From an uncultured Anaerotruncus sp. (GTDB taxonomy: Bacteria > Bacillota > Clostridia > Oscillospirales > Ruminococcaceae): a stretch of DNA of 64,000 nt. The stretch covers positions 1 to 64,000 of the forward strand of contig CALWZG010000022.1 of NCBI GenBank assembly GCA_944385965.1, read 5' to 3'. Both the position numbers and the translations under genes were made by a program. Numbering within the stretch: the stretch's first letter is position 1; each line of letters opens with the position of its first letter. This document shows, piece by piece, positions 8,137 through 17,370 of this stretch. The notes below the pieces were generated by a model. The model did not search any database and was not told the DNA's origin. It worked only from the letters and a program-made list of their open reading frames with translations.

Positions 8137-9348
8137 ATGAAAAAGTTTTATCCAATGGCGGTTGCCGCTTTAATGGCCGCTACCGCGCTTACCGCTTGTT
8201 CAGGCGGTTCGGAATCCTCTTCCAGCGAGGCTGCTTCCAGTGAGGCTGCTTCTTCTGGAGCAGAGGCTTCTTCCGCCGCTGAGGCTCCCGCTTCCGGCGA
8301 TGCCATCAAGATTGGTGTTATGGGACCTCTGACCGGAGATGTATCTGTTTACGGAATCGCTGCCACCAATGGTGTCAAGATGGCGATTGATGAGATTAAC
8401 GCCGCTGGCGGCATCAATGGTCAGCAGATTGAGATGATTCTGCTGGATGAGAAGGGTGACCAAACTGAGGCCATCAACGCTTACAACAGCTTGGTAGACC
8501 AGGGCGTTGTAGCGATCATTGGTGACGTAACCTCCAAGCCTACTCAGTCGGTAGCGGAGGTAGCCGCTGAGGACTATATGCCTATGCTGACTCCTACCGG
8601 CACCGCGGAAGACATCACCAAAACTGGTGACAACATCTTCCGTACCTGCTTCATGGACCCCTTCCAGGGCAAGATTATGGCCACCTTCGCTAAGGATGAC
8701 CTGAACGCTCAGAAGGTAGCGGTTATGTATGACAGCAGCTCTGACTACTCCAACGGTTTGGCTGAGTCCTTTAAGGCCCAGGCTGAGGCTTTGGGTATGG
8801 AGGTCACCGCATATGAGGGCTATGCCGCTGCTGATACCGATTTCACCACTACTTTGAACAAGATTATCGCTACCGCTCCTGACGCGATTTTTGTTCCTGA
8901 TTATTACGGAGATGTAGCTTTGATTATGGACCAGGCCCGTACCGCTGGTTATGAGGGCGCTCTGCTGGGCGGCGATGGTTGGGATGGTGTTCTCACCGCT
9001 CTGCCTGCTGACAAGATTTCCGCTGCCAACAACGGCTATTTCTCCAACCACTATTCCACCGCTGACGAAGCGGCTGCTACCTTCCTGGAGAACTATAAGA
9101 ATCTGTTTGGCCTGGATGGTAACGCTTTCGCCGCTTTGGGTTATGACTCCGCTTATATCATGGCGGATGCGATTGGGCGTGCTGGCTCTACCGACAGTGA
9201 AGCGATTGTTGAAGCTCTGAAGGCCACCGAGCATGATGGTGTGACTGGCCATATCACCTTTGATGAGAATGGCGACCCGATTAAAACCGTCGCTGTTACC
9301 AAATATGTGGATGGCAAGGCTGAGCTGGCCGCTAAGGTTTCCGCCTAA
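8137..9348 (+). CDS. livJ: Branched-chain amino-acid ABC transporter, substrate-binding lipoprotein
   Basis: Extracellular binding protein of a Liv-type ABC importer. The 403-aa product has a lipoprotein signal (lipobox LTAC, Cys near 21), then a Ser/Glu/Ala-rich spacer to about residue 52, then the type-I periplasmic-binding fold starting KIGVMGPLTGDVSVYG and including DEKGDQTEAINAYNSLV and VVAIIGDVTSKPT. Ligand selectivity (Leu/Ile/Val versus related amino acids) cannot be read from sequence. It heads the five-gene livJHMGF cluster, with AGGAGG upstream of the start. Its codon use looks strongly biased, as expected for an abundant protein. Confidence 0.93.
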   Translation: MKKFYPMAVAALMAATALTACSGGSESSSSEAASSEAASSGAEASSAAEAPASGDAIKIGVMGPLTGDVSVYGIAATNGVKMAIDEINAAGGINGQQIEMILLDEKGDQTEAINAYNSLVDQGVVAIIGDVTSKPTQSVAEVAAEDYMPMLTPTGTAEDITKTGDNIFRTCFMDPFQGKIMATFAKDDLNAQKVAVMYDSSSDYSNGLAESFKAQAEALGMEVTAYEGYAAADTDFTTTLNKIIATAPDAIFVPDYYGDVALIMDQARTAGYEGALLGGDGWDGVLTALPADKISAANNGYFSNHYSTADEAAATFLENYKNLFGLDGNAFAALGYDSAYIMADAIGRAGSTDSEAIVEALKATEHDGVTGHITFDENGDPIKTVAVTKYVDGKAELAAKVSA

Positions 9349-9388
9349 TTGGAAAATCCTTTAGCGCCCCCTTAGAAACTGCCGGATT

Positions 9389-9413
9389 GGGGCAGGGCGT
9401 GAAGCCCTGCCCC
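9389..9413 (+). terminator. Partial terminator/attenuator after livJ
   Basis: Ten-bp perfect stem GGGGCAGGGC/GCCCTGCCCC with a 5-nt loop and only TTT after it. Such a hairpin after the binding-protein gene typically lets livJ mRNA accumulate above the membrane and ATPase genes. Confidence 0.7.
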
Positions 9414-9533
9414 TTTGGTGGATTTCAGAGAAATCAAATGAGAGCGCGCCTGGTGCGGTGCGGCAAGAACTAACCTGGGAAGCTGGTTGTTGCCACAGCC
9501 ACAGCTTGCGTGAGGAAAGGCGAGGGAGGACAT

Positions 9534-10427
9534 ATGGACGTTATCTTATTTATCAAACAACTGATTAACGGCATCCAAGTGGGCAGTATCTATGCGCTGA
9601 TTGCGCTGGGATATACCATGGTTTATGGTATCGTCAAGCTCATTAACTTTGCCCATGGTGATTTTATCATGGTGGGCGGTTATGTGGCGGTTTTCAGTAT
9701 CCCCTTATTGACAGGGCATGGGCTGCCAGCCTGGCTTTGTATTCTGGGAGCGGTTGTCATTTGTACCGTAATCGGCTGCGCCACTGAGAAAATCGCTTAT
9801 AAGCCTTTGCGGGGCGCCCCCAGCTTGTCGGTATTGATTACCGCCATCGCCATGAGCCTGTTTTTAGAGAACCTGGCTTTGATTTTGTTCTCTTCCTCCC
9901 CCCGTCCTATGAGCAATGTATTCAATCTGGAGCCTATCCAGTTGGGGGAAATCCAAATTTCTGGCATCACCTTGATTACCATTGGGTTATCGATTTTGAT
10001 TATGGTGGGGCTGCAAATGTTCATTAAGGGAACCCGTATGGGAAAAGCCATGCGGGCGGTTTCTGAAGATGGCGGAGCAGCCATTCTGATGGGCATTAGC
10101 ACCGACCGCACCATCTCCCTGACTTTTGCCATCGGCTCTGGACTGGCTGGTGTGGCGGCGGTTATGTATTGTTCAGCATATCCTCAGGTGCAGCCTTATA
10201 TGGGCTCTATGCTGGGCTTAAAAGCCTTTATCGCCGCTGTTCTGGGTGGTATTGGCAGTGTTCCGGGAGCTATGGTGGGAGGCATCGTCATCGGTCTTGT
10301 GGAGAGCATGACAAAAGGCTATATCTCCACCCAGCTTTCCGACGCGGTTGTATTCGCGATTTTGATTTTGGTCCTGCTGATTAAGCCCACCGGCCTGTTT
10401 GGCAAAAATGTGGGCGAGAAAGTGTAA
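9534..10427 (+). CDS. livH: Branched-chain amino-acid ABC transporter permease LivH
   Basis: One of two membrane permeases of the Liv importer. The 297-aa product has eight or so hydrophobic helices and the family landmarks GSIYALIALGYTMVYGIVKLINFAHGD near the N-terminus and the EAA-like loop around AAVLGGIGSVPGAMVGGIVIGLVE. The ATG at 9534 has GGGAGGA 3-8 nt upstream; the in-frame start at 9510 would add eight non-family residues. It lies 11 bp from livM. Confidence 0.93.
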   Translation: MDVILFIKQLINGIQVGSIYALIALGYTMVYGIVKLINFAHGDFIMVGGYVAVFSIPLLTGHGLPAWLCILGAVVICTVIGCATEKIAYKPLRGAPSLSVLITAIAMSLFLENLALILFSSSPRPMSNVFNLEPIQLGEIQISGITLITIGLSILIMVGLQMFIKGTRMGKAMRAVSEDGGAAILMGISTDRTISLTFAIGSGLAGVAAVMYCSAYPQVQPYMGSMLGLKAFIAAVLGGIGSVPGAMVGGIVIGLVESMTKGYISTQLSDAVVFAILILVLLIKPTGLFGKNVGEKV

Positions 10428-10438
10428 GGTGACTGGCC

Positions 10439-11509
10439 ATGCGGAACAACAAACAGATTTTAACCTCTTATATTGTGAACACCATCGTTTTGGTGGTGCT
10501 GTTCGGACTGCTGCTCTGGGCCAGTGAAACGGGTTTGATTAGCCGTTACCTGCGGGGAATTATCATGACCATTTTTATTAACGTGATTCTGGTCACCTCC
10601 CTGAACCTGACCACTGGATTTTTGGGGCAAATCGCCTTGGGACACGCCGGCTTTATGTCCATTGGCGCCTATACAGCGGGCTTGTTTGTGAAATACCTTC
10701 AGGACACAGAGAATGGACTGGGTATGACCCTGATTGAAAAGGGTAACCCTACCACCATGGGAACTGCTATGTTTTTTGTTTCCCTGCTGCTGGCGGGATG
10801 TGTAGCGGCGGTCTTTGGACTGCTGGTGGGAATTCCTGCCTTGCGCTTGAAGGGGGACTACTTGGCGATTATTACCTTGGGCTTTGGAGAGATTATCCGC
10901 TCCATCATTGAGAACCTGGAGTTTACAGGAGGCGCTCAGGGTCTGAGCAAAATCCCCAAGCTGGCCCAGCTGGACACCACCTACATTGTTATGGTTTTGT
11001 GCGTGGTTGTAATTTTCATGTTCGTCCGCTCCCGCTTCGGCCGTTCGGTCATTGCGGTGCGTGAAGACGACATCGCCTCGGAAGCCTGCGGCATCAATAA
11101 CACCTACTATAAGGTGTTGGCCTTTACCGTAGCAGCCTTCTTTGCCGGAATCGCGGGTGGAATTTACGCCCAGTATATGTCGGTTCTGGGTGCCTCTACC
11201 TTTGGATTTATGAAGTCCATTGACATTTTGGTTATGGTGGTATTGGGCGGCTTAGGTTCCATTACAGGTTCCATTATTTCTGCGGTGGGATTGACCTCTC
11301 TGCCTGAGATTCTGCGGAATGTGCAGATTGGGCCGTTTAATTTTTCCGATTACCGTATGTTGATTTATTCGGTGGTTTTGATTTTGGTAATGATTTTCAA
11401 GCCCTCTGGATTGTTGGGTACCTATGAATTTTCTCTTACCAAAAGCGTTGGAAAATTGTTCGGCAAAGGAAAAAGCAAAGCTACCACAGGGAAAGGGGGC
11501 GCTGAATAA
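10439..11509 (+). CDS. livM: Branched-chain amino-acid ABC transporter permease LivM
   Basis: Second permease of the Liv importer. The 356-aa product shows multiple membrane helices with the LivM signatures NLTTGFLGQIALGHAGFM, ALRLKGDYLAIITLGFGEI and VVLGGLGSITGSIISA. The basic tail (GKGKSKATTGKGG) is cytoplasmic. Its stop overlaps the livG start by one base, indicating coupled translation. Confidence 0.93.
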   Translation: MRNNKQILTSYIVNTIVLVVLFGLLLWASETGLISRYLRGIIMTIFINVILVTSLNLTTGFLGQIALGHAGFMSIGAYTAGLFVKYLQDTENGLGMTLIEKGNPTTMGTAMFFVSLLLAGCVAAVFGLLVGIPALRLKGDYLAIITLGFGEIIRSIIENLEFTGGAQGLSKIPKLAQLDTTYIVMVLCVVVIFMFVRSRFGRSVIAVREDDIASEACGINNTYYKVLAFTVAAFFAGIAGGIYAQYMSVLGASTFGFMKSIDILVMVVLGGLGSITGSIISAVGLTSLPEILRNVQIGPFNFSDYRMLIYSVVLILVMIFKPSGLLGTYEFSLTKSVGKLFGKGKSKATTGKGGAE

Positions 11510-12273
11510 TGGCTGCACCTGTATTGCAGGCGAAAAATTTAGGCATTGCCTTCGGCGGCTTGAAGGCGGTGGAAGGCTTTGAGATTGAGATTGGGCCGAG
11601 CGAGCTGCTGGGCTTGATTGGACCGAACGGAGCTGGGAAAACCACTGTGTTCAATATGCTGACCGGGGTTTATCAGCCCACAGAAGGGGCTATTTATCTG
11701 GGTGGACAGCTGATGAAGGGAAAGAAACCCCATCAGATGGTAAAGGCGGGAATCGCCCGCACCTTCCAGAATATCCGTCTGTTTAAAAAGATGACGGTTC
11801 TGGAGAATGTAAAGGTAGCCTTTAACCAACACATGCGCTATTCCGGCGTAGCGGCCATTCTGCGGCTGCCCTCCTACTGGAAAGAGGAGCGGGAAATTGA
11901 GAAAAAGGCTATGGAGCTGCTGGAAGAACTGCGGATGGCGGACCTGCATGACCACATCGCTGAGAACCTGCCCTATGGCCAGCAGCGCAAGCTGGAAATC
12001 GCCCGAGCGTTGGCAACCTCTCCCAAGGTGCTGCTGCTGGACGAACCTGCCGCTGGTATGAATCCCACCGAAACAGCCGAGCTGATGGAGGTCATCGGGA
12101 TTATCCGCAAGAAGTTTAATATTTCTATCCTGCTGATTGAGCATGATATGAGCTTGGTTATGAGTATTTGTGAGCGGCTGGTGGTCATTGACTATGGTCA
12201 TATCATCGCCACAGGGACCCCGGCGGAGGTTGCCAAGAATCCCAAGGTGATTGCCGCCTATCTGGGTGAGTAA
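11509..12273 (+). CDS. livG: Branched-chain amino-acid ABC transporter ATPase LivG
   Basis: ATP-hydrolysing subunit of the Liv importer (254 aa). Walker A GPNGAGKTT, the LivG-type insertion after ARTFQNIRLFKKMTVLENV, the ABC signature in PYGQQRKLEIARAL, Walker B LLLDEPAAGMNP and the switch His in LIEHDMS are all present. It follows livM directly and precedes livF by about 10 bp. Confidence 0.95.
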   Translation: MAAPVLQAKNLGIAFGGLKAVEGFEIEIGPSELLGLIGPNGAGKTTVFNMLTGVYQPTEGAIYLGGQLMKGKKPHQMVKAGIARTFQNIRLFKKMTVLENVKVAFNQHMRYSGVAAILRLPSYWKEEREIEKKAMELLEELRMADLHDHIAENLPYGQQRKLEIARALATSPKVLLLDEPAAGMNPTETAELMEVIGIIRKKFNISILLIEHDMSLVMSICERLVVIDYGHIIATGTPAEVAKNPKVIAAYLGE

Positions 12274-12283
12274 GGAGGGACGC

Positions 12284-12991
12284 ATGATGCTGCGAGTAAA
12301 GGATTTAAATGTATCTTATGGCGCGATTCACGCCCTCCATGGGGTAAGCCTGGAGGTAAACCAAGGGGAGATTGTTTCCCTGATTGGCGCCAACGGAGCG
12401 GGGAAAACCACCACCCTGCATACCATTTCAGGATTGAAAAAGGCTTCCTCTGGTGAGGTGAGCTTGGATGAACATAACCTTTTGACAACACCTCCGGAGA
12501 AGATTATTCGTCTGGGTCTGGCTCATGTGCCGGAGGGGCGGCGGATTTTCGCCTCTATGACGGTGGCGGAAAACCTGGAAATGGGTGCTTTCATCTATAA
12601 TGACAAGGCCAAAATCGCTGAAGATATGGAAAATGTCTACAAGCATTTCCCTCGTCTGAAGGAGCGGTATCGTCAGGCGGCGGGAACCCTTTCAGGAGGA
12701 GAGCAGCAGATGCTGGCCATTGGACGGGCCATGATGAGCCGCCCGAAAATTCTCTTGATGGATGAGCCCTCTATGGGTTTGTCCCCTCTGCTGGTAAAGG
12801 AGATTTTCCAGATTATCCAACAGCTTAACCAAGCGGGTATGACCATCCTGCTGGTGGAGCAAAACGCGAAGATGGCGCTTTCCATCGCCCATAGAGCGTA
12901 TGTGCTGGAGACCGGAAAGATTGTGATGAGCGGACCAGCCAAGGATATGATGGAGGATGACAAGGTGAGAAAGGCCTATCTGGGCTTATAA
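12284..12991 (+). CDS. livF: Branched-chain amino-acid ABC transporter ATPase LivF
   Basis: Second ATPase of the Liv importer. Walker A GANGAGKTT, the LivF-typical PEGRRIFASMTVAENLEMGA, signature LSGGEQQMLAIGRAM, Walker B ILLMDEPSMGLSP and LLVEQNA are visible. The start is ATG 12284 or the adjacent ATG 12287, both behind TAAGGAGG just after the livG stop; the longer frame from 12251 would overlap livG without reason. This is the last gene of the liv operon. Confidence 0.95.
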   Translation: MMLRVKDLNVSYGAIHALHGVSLEVNQGEIVSLIGANGAGKTTTLHTISGLKKASSGEVSLDEHNLLTTPPEKIIRLGLAHVPEGRRIFASMTVAENLEMGAFIYNDKAKIAEDMENVYKHFPRLKERYRQAAGTLSGGEQQMLAIGRAMMSRPKILLMDEPSMGLSPLLVKEIFQIIQQLNQAGMTILLVEQNAKMALSIAHRAYVLETGKIVMSGPAKDMMEDDKVRKAYLGL

Positions 12992-13044
12992 CTTAAAACC
13001 AGGGACGCCGTAGGGCGTCTCTTGCTTTTACAGGAGGAAACCAT

Positions 13045-13521
13045 ATGGCAGAAGGGAAAACCAACGCGATGCGTTTGTTGGACAAAGCGAAAATTTCTTA
13101 TCAGGTTCATACTTATGAGCATGAGGACGGAAAAATTGATGGAATCAGCGTGGCGGAAAAATTGGGGGAGCCTTTGGAACAGGTGTTTAAAACTTTGGTG
13201 ACCAAAGGGAGCAAAGGGGGATATTTTGTTTTTGTCATTCCGGTAGCCCAGGAGCTGGACCTGAAAAAAGCTGCCAAAGCGGTGGGGGAAAAGTCTGTGG
13301 AGATGATTCATGTGGTGGACATCAACAAGGTGACAGGCTATATTCGAGGGGGTTGCTCCCCAGTGGGGATGAAGAAGCTGTTCCCAACAGTTTTTGACAG
13401 CAGTGTGGAAAACCTGCCAACAGTAATTGTCAGTGGGGGGAGAATTGGGACTCAGGTGGAGGTGCAGCCCAAAGAGCTGCTGGCCCTTGTGAAGGCAAAG
13501 ACAGCGGAGCTGACTGCGTAA
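13045..13521 (+). CDS. ybaK: Cys-tRNA(Pro) deacylase YbaK/EbsC
   Basis: Trans-editing enzyme that hydrolyses Cys-tRNA(Pro). The 158-aa product matches the YbaK family in length and motifs: the conserved Lys in QVFKTLVTKG, the GYIRGGCSPVGMKK loop, and the C-terminal VSGGRIGTQVEVQPKELL. It follows the liv operon by about 50 bp, with a small hairpin in between, has AGGAGG 6 nt upstream of the ATG, and ends before a strong terminator. Confidence 0.93.
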   Translation: MAEGKTNAMRLLDKAKISYQVHTYEHEDGKIDGISVAEKLGEPLEQVFKTLVTKGSKGGYFVFVIPVAQELDLKKAAKAVGEKSVEMIHVVDINKVTGYIRGGCSPVGMKKLFPTVFDSSVENLPTVIVSGGRIGTQVEVQPKELLALVKAKTAELTA

Positions 13522-13538
13522 AAAGGAAAAGAGAAGTA

Positions 13539-13578
13539 AAAATGGCCCCCTCTGGTAAACACCAGAGGGGGCCATTTT
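13539..13578. terminator. Strong bidirectional terminator
   Basis: Perfect 18-bp stem AAAATGGCCCCCTCTGGT with a 4-nt loop and flanking A/T runs, between the convergent ybaK and GH13 genes. Confidence 0.9.
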
Positions 13579-13584
13579 CAAAAC

Positions 13585-15219
13585 TTAATTTCCGAGATAG
13601 GTGAACCGTTCCATGGTTTTTCCATCACGTTCCACTGTGCCTAAAAACATCTCTTTTGGGCGGACCCACAGACCGAAGTCTCCATAAAGCGCCCGATAGA
13701 CTACCAGTTCTTCCTGGGTTTCACTGTGTTTGGCCAGCCCAATCACCTCGTACTCATTTCCTTTGAAGTGGCGGTACCGGCCGATTTTCAGTTCCCGTTC
13801 CTGGGGCGGAAGAACCTTGATTTCCTCCGGGGGCTGGGAAATGGGTTGAGAAAGCTCTAATGTTCCCAAGGCCTCAAACTCCTGGGAGGAAACTAAAATC
13901 CGGCTTCCAAAGGCGGGAAGTTCCAGTTTCAGGTTGCCGTCATTGGTCTCAAAACGGGTACCGGTGAAAACATCCACCAGAGGGGTGTCATCCACATGGA
14001 ACTCCACATACTCTGGATGTTCCGCCAGATTCAGCGCCACATAAACCCGGTGATTGTCCGCCATCCGACAGAAGGCATATTGCTGGTTTTTCACCATTCG
14101 CTGCTCGTACCCACCATACCGCAGAGCCCGCAGTCCCTGGTGGATACGTCCCAGCCGTTGCAGATGGGCGCAGAGGCGTTCATTGGCCTCAGGAACAGCA
14201 CCAAGCTCCAGGCAGGGCCGCAAATCCCGGTCAGAACCGTTGTGATGGGTTCCTTTGATTCCCCACTCACTTCCGTAATAAATAGAAGGGGCGCCCGGCA
14301 TGGTGTACAGAAGGGTATACACATTCTCCAGCAGGCGGGGGTCCTTCAAGGTGCTTCCCAGTCGGTCTACATCGTGGTTATCCACAAAGTTGTAGAGCCA
14401 TAAGTTCCGATAAAGCCCTCCATTCCCGCCGAATTGTCGGTTGAGGGAATAGGCGATTTCAAAATAATTTTTATCGTTGTGGGAGGAGTAAAGCCCTTTC
14501 CGACACTCATAATTGGTCACCGAATCCAACAATTCTGGATTGGCCCACCGGTTATAGTCACCATGGATGATTTCGCCCATCAGCCAAAAATCAGAGCGTT
14601 TGCTTTTGGTGAACGCCCGAAGCTGACGGAAAAAGTCCAGATCCACACAGTCGGCGGCGTCCAAGCGCAGGCCATCAATCCCAAACTCGTCCATCCACAT
14701 ACCCACAGCGTCCAGAAGATGCTGGACAACCTGGGGATTGCGCAGATTCAGCTTCACCAGATTGTAGTGGCCCTGCCACCCCTCATACCAGAAGGGATCC
14801 CCCATAGGGCTGCCCCCGCCGAAATTCAGGTTATGGAACCAGGAGCAGTAGGGAGAGCTTTGAAGCTTTTCCTGTACATCCCGAAACGCCCAGAATTCTC
14901 TGCCGACATGGTTAAAAACTCCATCCAGAACGATGCGGATTCCATTTTCGTGAAGTGTTTGGCAGAGGGCTTTGAAATGGGCGTTATCCCCCAGACGACG
15001 GTCTATGGTGTAATAGTCCCTGGTGTCATATCCATGCTCTGAGGACTCGAACACAGGCCCTAAATAAAGGGCATTGACCCCCAGCTCCCGCAGGTGGGGA
15101 ATCCAGTCCCGCAGCTTTTCCAGCCGCTGGACTGGTTCAGACCAATTATTTTTTTCCGGGGCACCGCAAAACCCCAAGGGATAAATATGGTAAAATACCG
15201 CTCCATGAATCCAATCCAT
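13585..15219 (-). CDS. GH13 alpha-amylase-family glycosidase fused to a DUF1653 domain
   Basis: Cytoplasmic alpha-glucan/maltodextrin hydrolase of the GH13 family (544 aa, no signal peptide). The (beta/alpha)8 domain shows VFNHVG, the nucleophile region DGLRLDAAD, the acid/base Glu in LMGEII and the transition-state Asp in FVDNHDVDR, with a beta-sandwich after about residue 390. The last ~65 residues, starting [17 protein letters not shown] and ending near ERFTYLG, are a DUF1653 domain, normally a free-standing small protein. ATG 15219 was chosen because AGAGGAGGAG lies 9 nt upstream. The substrate is probably cyclomaltodextrin or short maltodextrin, by analogy only. Confidence 0.88.
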   Translation of the reverse strand: MDWIHGAVFYHIYPLGFCGAPEKNNWSEPVQRLEKLRDWIPHLRELGVNALYLGPVFESSEHGYDTRDYYTIDRRLGDNAHFKALCQTLHENGIRIVLDGVFNHVGREFWAFRDVQEKLQSSPYCSWFHNLNFGGGSPMGDPFWYEGWQGHYNLVKLNLRNPQVVQHLLDAVGMWMDEFGIDGLRLDAADCVDLDFFRQLRAFTKSKRSDFWLMGEIIHGDYNRWANPELLDSVTNYECRKGLYSSHNDKNYFEIAYSLNRQFGGNGGLYRNLWLYNFVDNHDVDRLGSTLKDPRLLENVYTLLYTMPGAPSIYYGSEWGIKGTHHNGSDRDLRPCLELGAVPEANERLCAHLQRLGRIHQGLRALRYGGYEQRMVKNQQYAFCRMADNHRVYVALNLAEHPEYVEFHVDDTPLVDVFTGTRFETNDGNLKLELPAFGSRILVSSQEFEALGTLELSQPISQPPEEIKVLPPQERELKIGRYRHFKGNEYEVIGLAKHSETQEELVVYRALYGDFGLWVRPKEMFLGTVERDGKTMERFTYLGN

Positions 15220-15330
15220 ATAACACAGCTCCTCCTCTGATAATTTTTGGTTGGGCTGGTCACCCTCATCCAAACCCTCTCTCAGTATACCCTAAATCTG
15301 GAAACGCGGCAAGGGATTTCATAAAACAAA

Positions 15331-15354
15331 AGGGTGGGGGAATTCCCCCACCCT
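15331..15354 (-). terminator. Terminator after rbr (minus strand)
   Basis: Ten-bp perfect stem AGGGTGGGGG/CCCCCACCCT with loop AATT; on the minus strand it is followed by TTTTGTTTT. It closes the perR-rbr operon. Confidence 0.85.
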
Positions 15355-15366
15355 AAAATGGATGTC

Positions 15367-15903
15367 TTAATAGTTTTTCGCTTGCAGCTGGAAATAAGCC
15401 TGGGGATGAGCGCAGACAGGGCAAACCTCAGGAGCCGCCTCCCCCACATGAATATGTCCGCAGTTGGAGCATTGCCAAATCATGACACCAGTACGCTGGA
15501 ACACCTGCTGGGTATCAATATTTTTCAGCAAAGCCCGATAACGCTCCTCATGTTCTTTTTCGATTTTGCCAACTTCCTCAAAGAGGTAAGCAATATGGTC
15601 AAAGCCTTCCTCACGGGCCTCTTTGGCGAAGGTGGCATACATATCAGTCCACTCGTAGTTCTCACCGGCGGCAGCGTCCGCTAAGCAGGCGGCTGTATCG
15701 GGAATCCCATCATGCAGCAGCTTAAACCAGATTTTAGCGTGCTCCTTTTCATTGTCAGCGGTTTCCAGGAACAGGTTGGCAATCTGTACAAAGCCTTCCT
15801 TTCTGGCTTTTGAGGCATAATAAGTATATTTGTTTCTCGCTTGAGACTCACCAGAGAAAGCGGCCAGGAGGTTTGCTTCTGTCTTTGAACCTTTCAATTG
15901 CAT
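15367..15903 (-). CDS. rbr: Rubrerythrin
   Basis: Peroxide-reducing non-haem diiron protein protecting anaerobes from H2O2. The 178-aa product has an N-terminal ferritin-like four-helix domain (first Glu in GESQARNKY, further ligands in [11 protein letters not shown] and [13 protein letters not shown]) and a C-terminal rubredoxin domain with CSNCG and CPVCA. ATG 15903 has AGGAGA upstream and gives the family-typical start [12 protein letters not shown]. It lies 16 bp after perR in the same transcript, so it is probably de-repressed by peroxide. Confidence 0.95.
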   Translation of the reverse strand: MQLKGSKTEANLLAAFSGESQARNKYTYYASKARKEGFVQIANLFLETADNEKEHAKIWFKLLHDGIPDTAACLADAAAGENYEWTDMYATFAKEAREEGFDHIAYLFEEVGKIEKEHEERYRALLKNIDTQQVFQRTGVMIWQCSNCGHIHVGEAAPEVCPVCAHPQAYFQLQAKNY

Positions 15904-15919
15904 ATAAATAATCTCCTTT

Positions 15920-16312
15920 CTAAATGGGTGTTTGTCCCTGATGCTCGCACTTATGACAAACACCATAAAGTAACAAATGATATCCCGTAACCGCAAAATC
16001 CGGCTGCTCCATAATTAAAGCTTCCAGTTTTTTTGCGTTGGGAAAACCAATATCGAAAACCTGGCCGCATTTTTCACAAACCAGATGATGGTGGGGGTCC
16101 AGACGTCCATCAAACCGGTCAGAACCATGGGGAATTTGGATTTTAAGAATCTTGCCCTGTTCGACCAAAAGATTTAGATTTCGGTAGACCGTTCCCAAAC
16201 TGATATTGGGGTCCTCCATACGCACTAAGGAGTAGATGTCATCCGCGGTGGGATGGGTCAAATTTTGATAGACCACTCGTCGTACCAGTTCTCTTTGCCT
16301 AGAATATTTCAT
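15920..16312 (-). CDS. perR: Fur/PerR-family transcriptional repressor
   Basis: A 130-aa metal-dependent repressor, most like PerR. The winged helix includes [27 protein letters not shown]; the dimerisation domain has the regulatory-metal His cluster [12 protein letters not shown] and the structural zinc pairs CEKC and CHKC. Its coupling to rubrerythrin, and a PerR-box-like sequence just downstream of its own -10, support a peroxide sensor with autoregulation. Assignment to PerR over Fur or Zur rests on this context. Confidence 0.85.
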   Translation of the reverse strand: MKYSRQRELVRRVVYQNLTHPTADDIYSLVRMEDPNISLGTVYRNLNLLVEQGKILKIQIPHGSDRFDGRLDPHHHLVCEKCGQVFDIGFPNAKKLEALIMEQPDFAVTGYHLLLYGVCHKCEHQGQTPI

Positions 16313-16340
16313 AGTCTAATCCCTTTAATGTGATAAAATT

Positions 16341-16392
16341 GATAATAATTATTATTTATTTATATAATACATGGATTTTGTAATAATGTCAA
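16341..16392 (-). promoter_or_regulatory. perR promoter with PerR-box-like operator
   Basis: On the minus strand: -35 TTGACA (16387-16392), 17-bp spacer, -10 TATTAT (16364-16369). An AT-rich dyad (GATAATAATTATTATTTAT, 16341-16359) overlaps the expected start region. A near-identical element occurs at the second rubrerythrin gene (31441-31461). Confidence 0.8.
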
Positions 16393-16461
16393 GATATTTT
16401 GCAGTAAAATTTAATTTATGATATACTTATAAAAAAGCAGCAAAGGAATGGAGGATTTATC

Positions 16462-17295
16462 ATGTGGGATGTAGGATTGGTAAAGCAGGAGGCTAAAAGG
16501 GCACTGCGAAGATATTATTGGATGGCTTTTGTGGTTTGCTTGTGTACAAGTTTTGTGGGGAATATCCATACCAGCTTGGGAAAAGTTTTCAATGTATCCT
16601 TTGACCTTCCCATATATAGGAATCCGCAAGAACTTTTCACGGTGTTCACGATTTTGGGTGTAGCGCTTTTGCTGGGAGTAGTGTTCAGCTTGGGCATGAG
16701 ATTTTTTCTGGTGAACCCAGTTTATGTAGGGCGCAATCGCTTCTTTATGGAAAGCAGATACCGGGAGAGTCGATTTGAGCGTTTGTTTTTTGGATTTACT
16801 CAGGGGCAGAAACGTTATTTGAATCTGGTAAAGGTGATGGCAATTCAAGATGTATATATTTACAGTTGGAGTGTGCCAGGGGTAGCCCTGCTGATTATTG
16901 GAGGACTATATAAAGGATTAGGTGAAACATATACAGGAGCGGCTTTATTGGCTTTAGGCGGGGTGCTTTCCCTCCTGTCAGCGATTCCCTTGGCCATTCA
17001 GTATTATACCTACTCCATGGTGCCGTATCTTCTGACAGAATCTCCAGATTTGGATTGGCGCCGTGCGCTGCGATTGAGCAAGCAAATGACACAGGGAGAA
17101 CGAGCAAAGCTGTTTTTATTGGATTTATCCTTTATTGGCTGGATGATTTTAGGCTTTTTAGCTTGCTGTATTGGCTTATGCTTTGTAGAACCCTATTACC
17201 AAGCTACAAAAGCGGAAGTTTATGCTGCTTTGAGAGAGAAAGCGGCGGCGTTGGGACTGGCGGCCCCAGAAGAATTACCGGGATTTGGGAGCTGA
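16462..17295 (+). CDS. DUF975 integral membrane protein
   Basis: A 277-aa membrane protein of the DUF975 family, function unknown. It has about five hydrophobic segments (near 23-40, 66-88, 132-150, 160-182 and 220-245) and the family-typical N-terminus VKQEAKRALRRYYWMAF and internal NPVYVGRNRFFMESR. The ATG is preceded by GGAGG. It is transcribed divergently from perR and ends at a bidirectional terminator. No partner gene indicates its role. Confidence 0.75.
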   Translation: MWDVGLVKQEAKRALRRYYWMAFVVCLCTSFVGNIHTSLGKVFNVSFDLPIYRNPQELFTVFTILGVALLLGVVFSLGMRFFLVNPVYVGRNRFFMESRYRESRFERLFFGFTQGQKRYLNLVKVMAIQDVYIYSWSVPGVALLIIGGLYKGLGETYTGAALLALGGVLSLLSAIPLAIQYYTYSMVPYLLTESPDLDWRRALRLSKQMTQGERAKLFLLDLSFIGWMILGFLACCIGLCFVEPYYQATKAEVYAALREKAAALGLAAPEELPGFGS

Positions 17296-17324
17296 GTAAA
17301 CTTAACCCTATTTTCAGGAAAAAG

Positions 17325-17359
17325 AAAAATCCCTTAGCCGTAAGGCCAAGGGATTTTTT
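17325..17359. terminator. Bidirectional terminator
   Basis: AAAAATCCCTT-(GCC hairpin)-AAGGGATTTTTT between the convergent DUF975 gene and the gntP-like permease gene. Confidence 0.85.
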
Positions 17360-17370
17360 AAAAACCCAAA

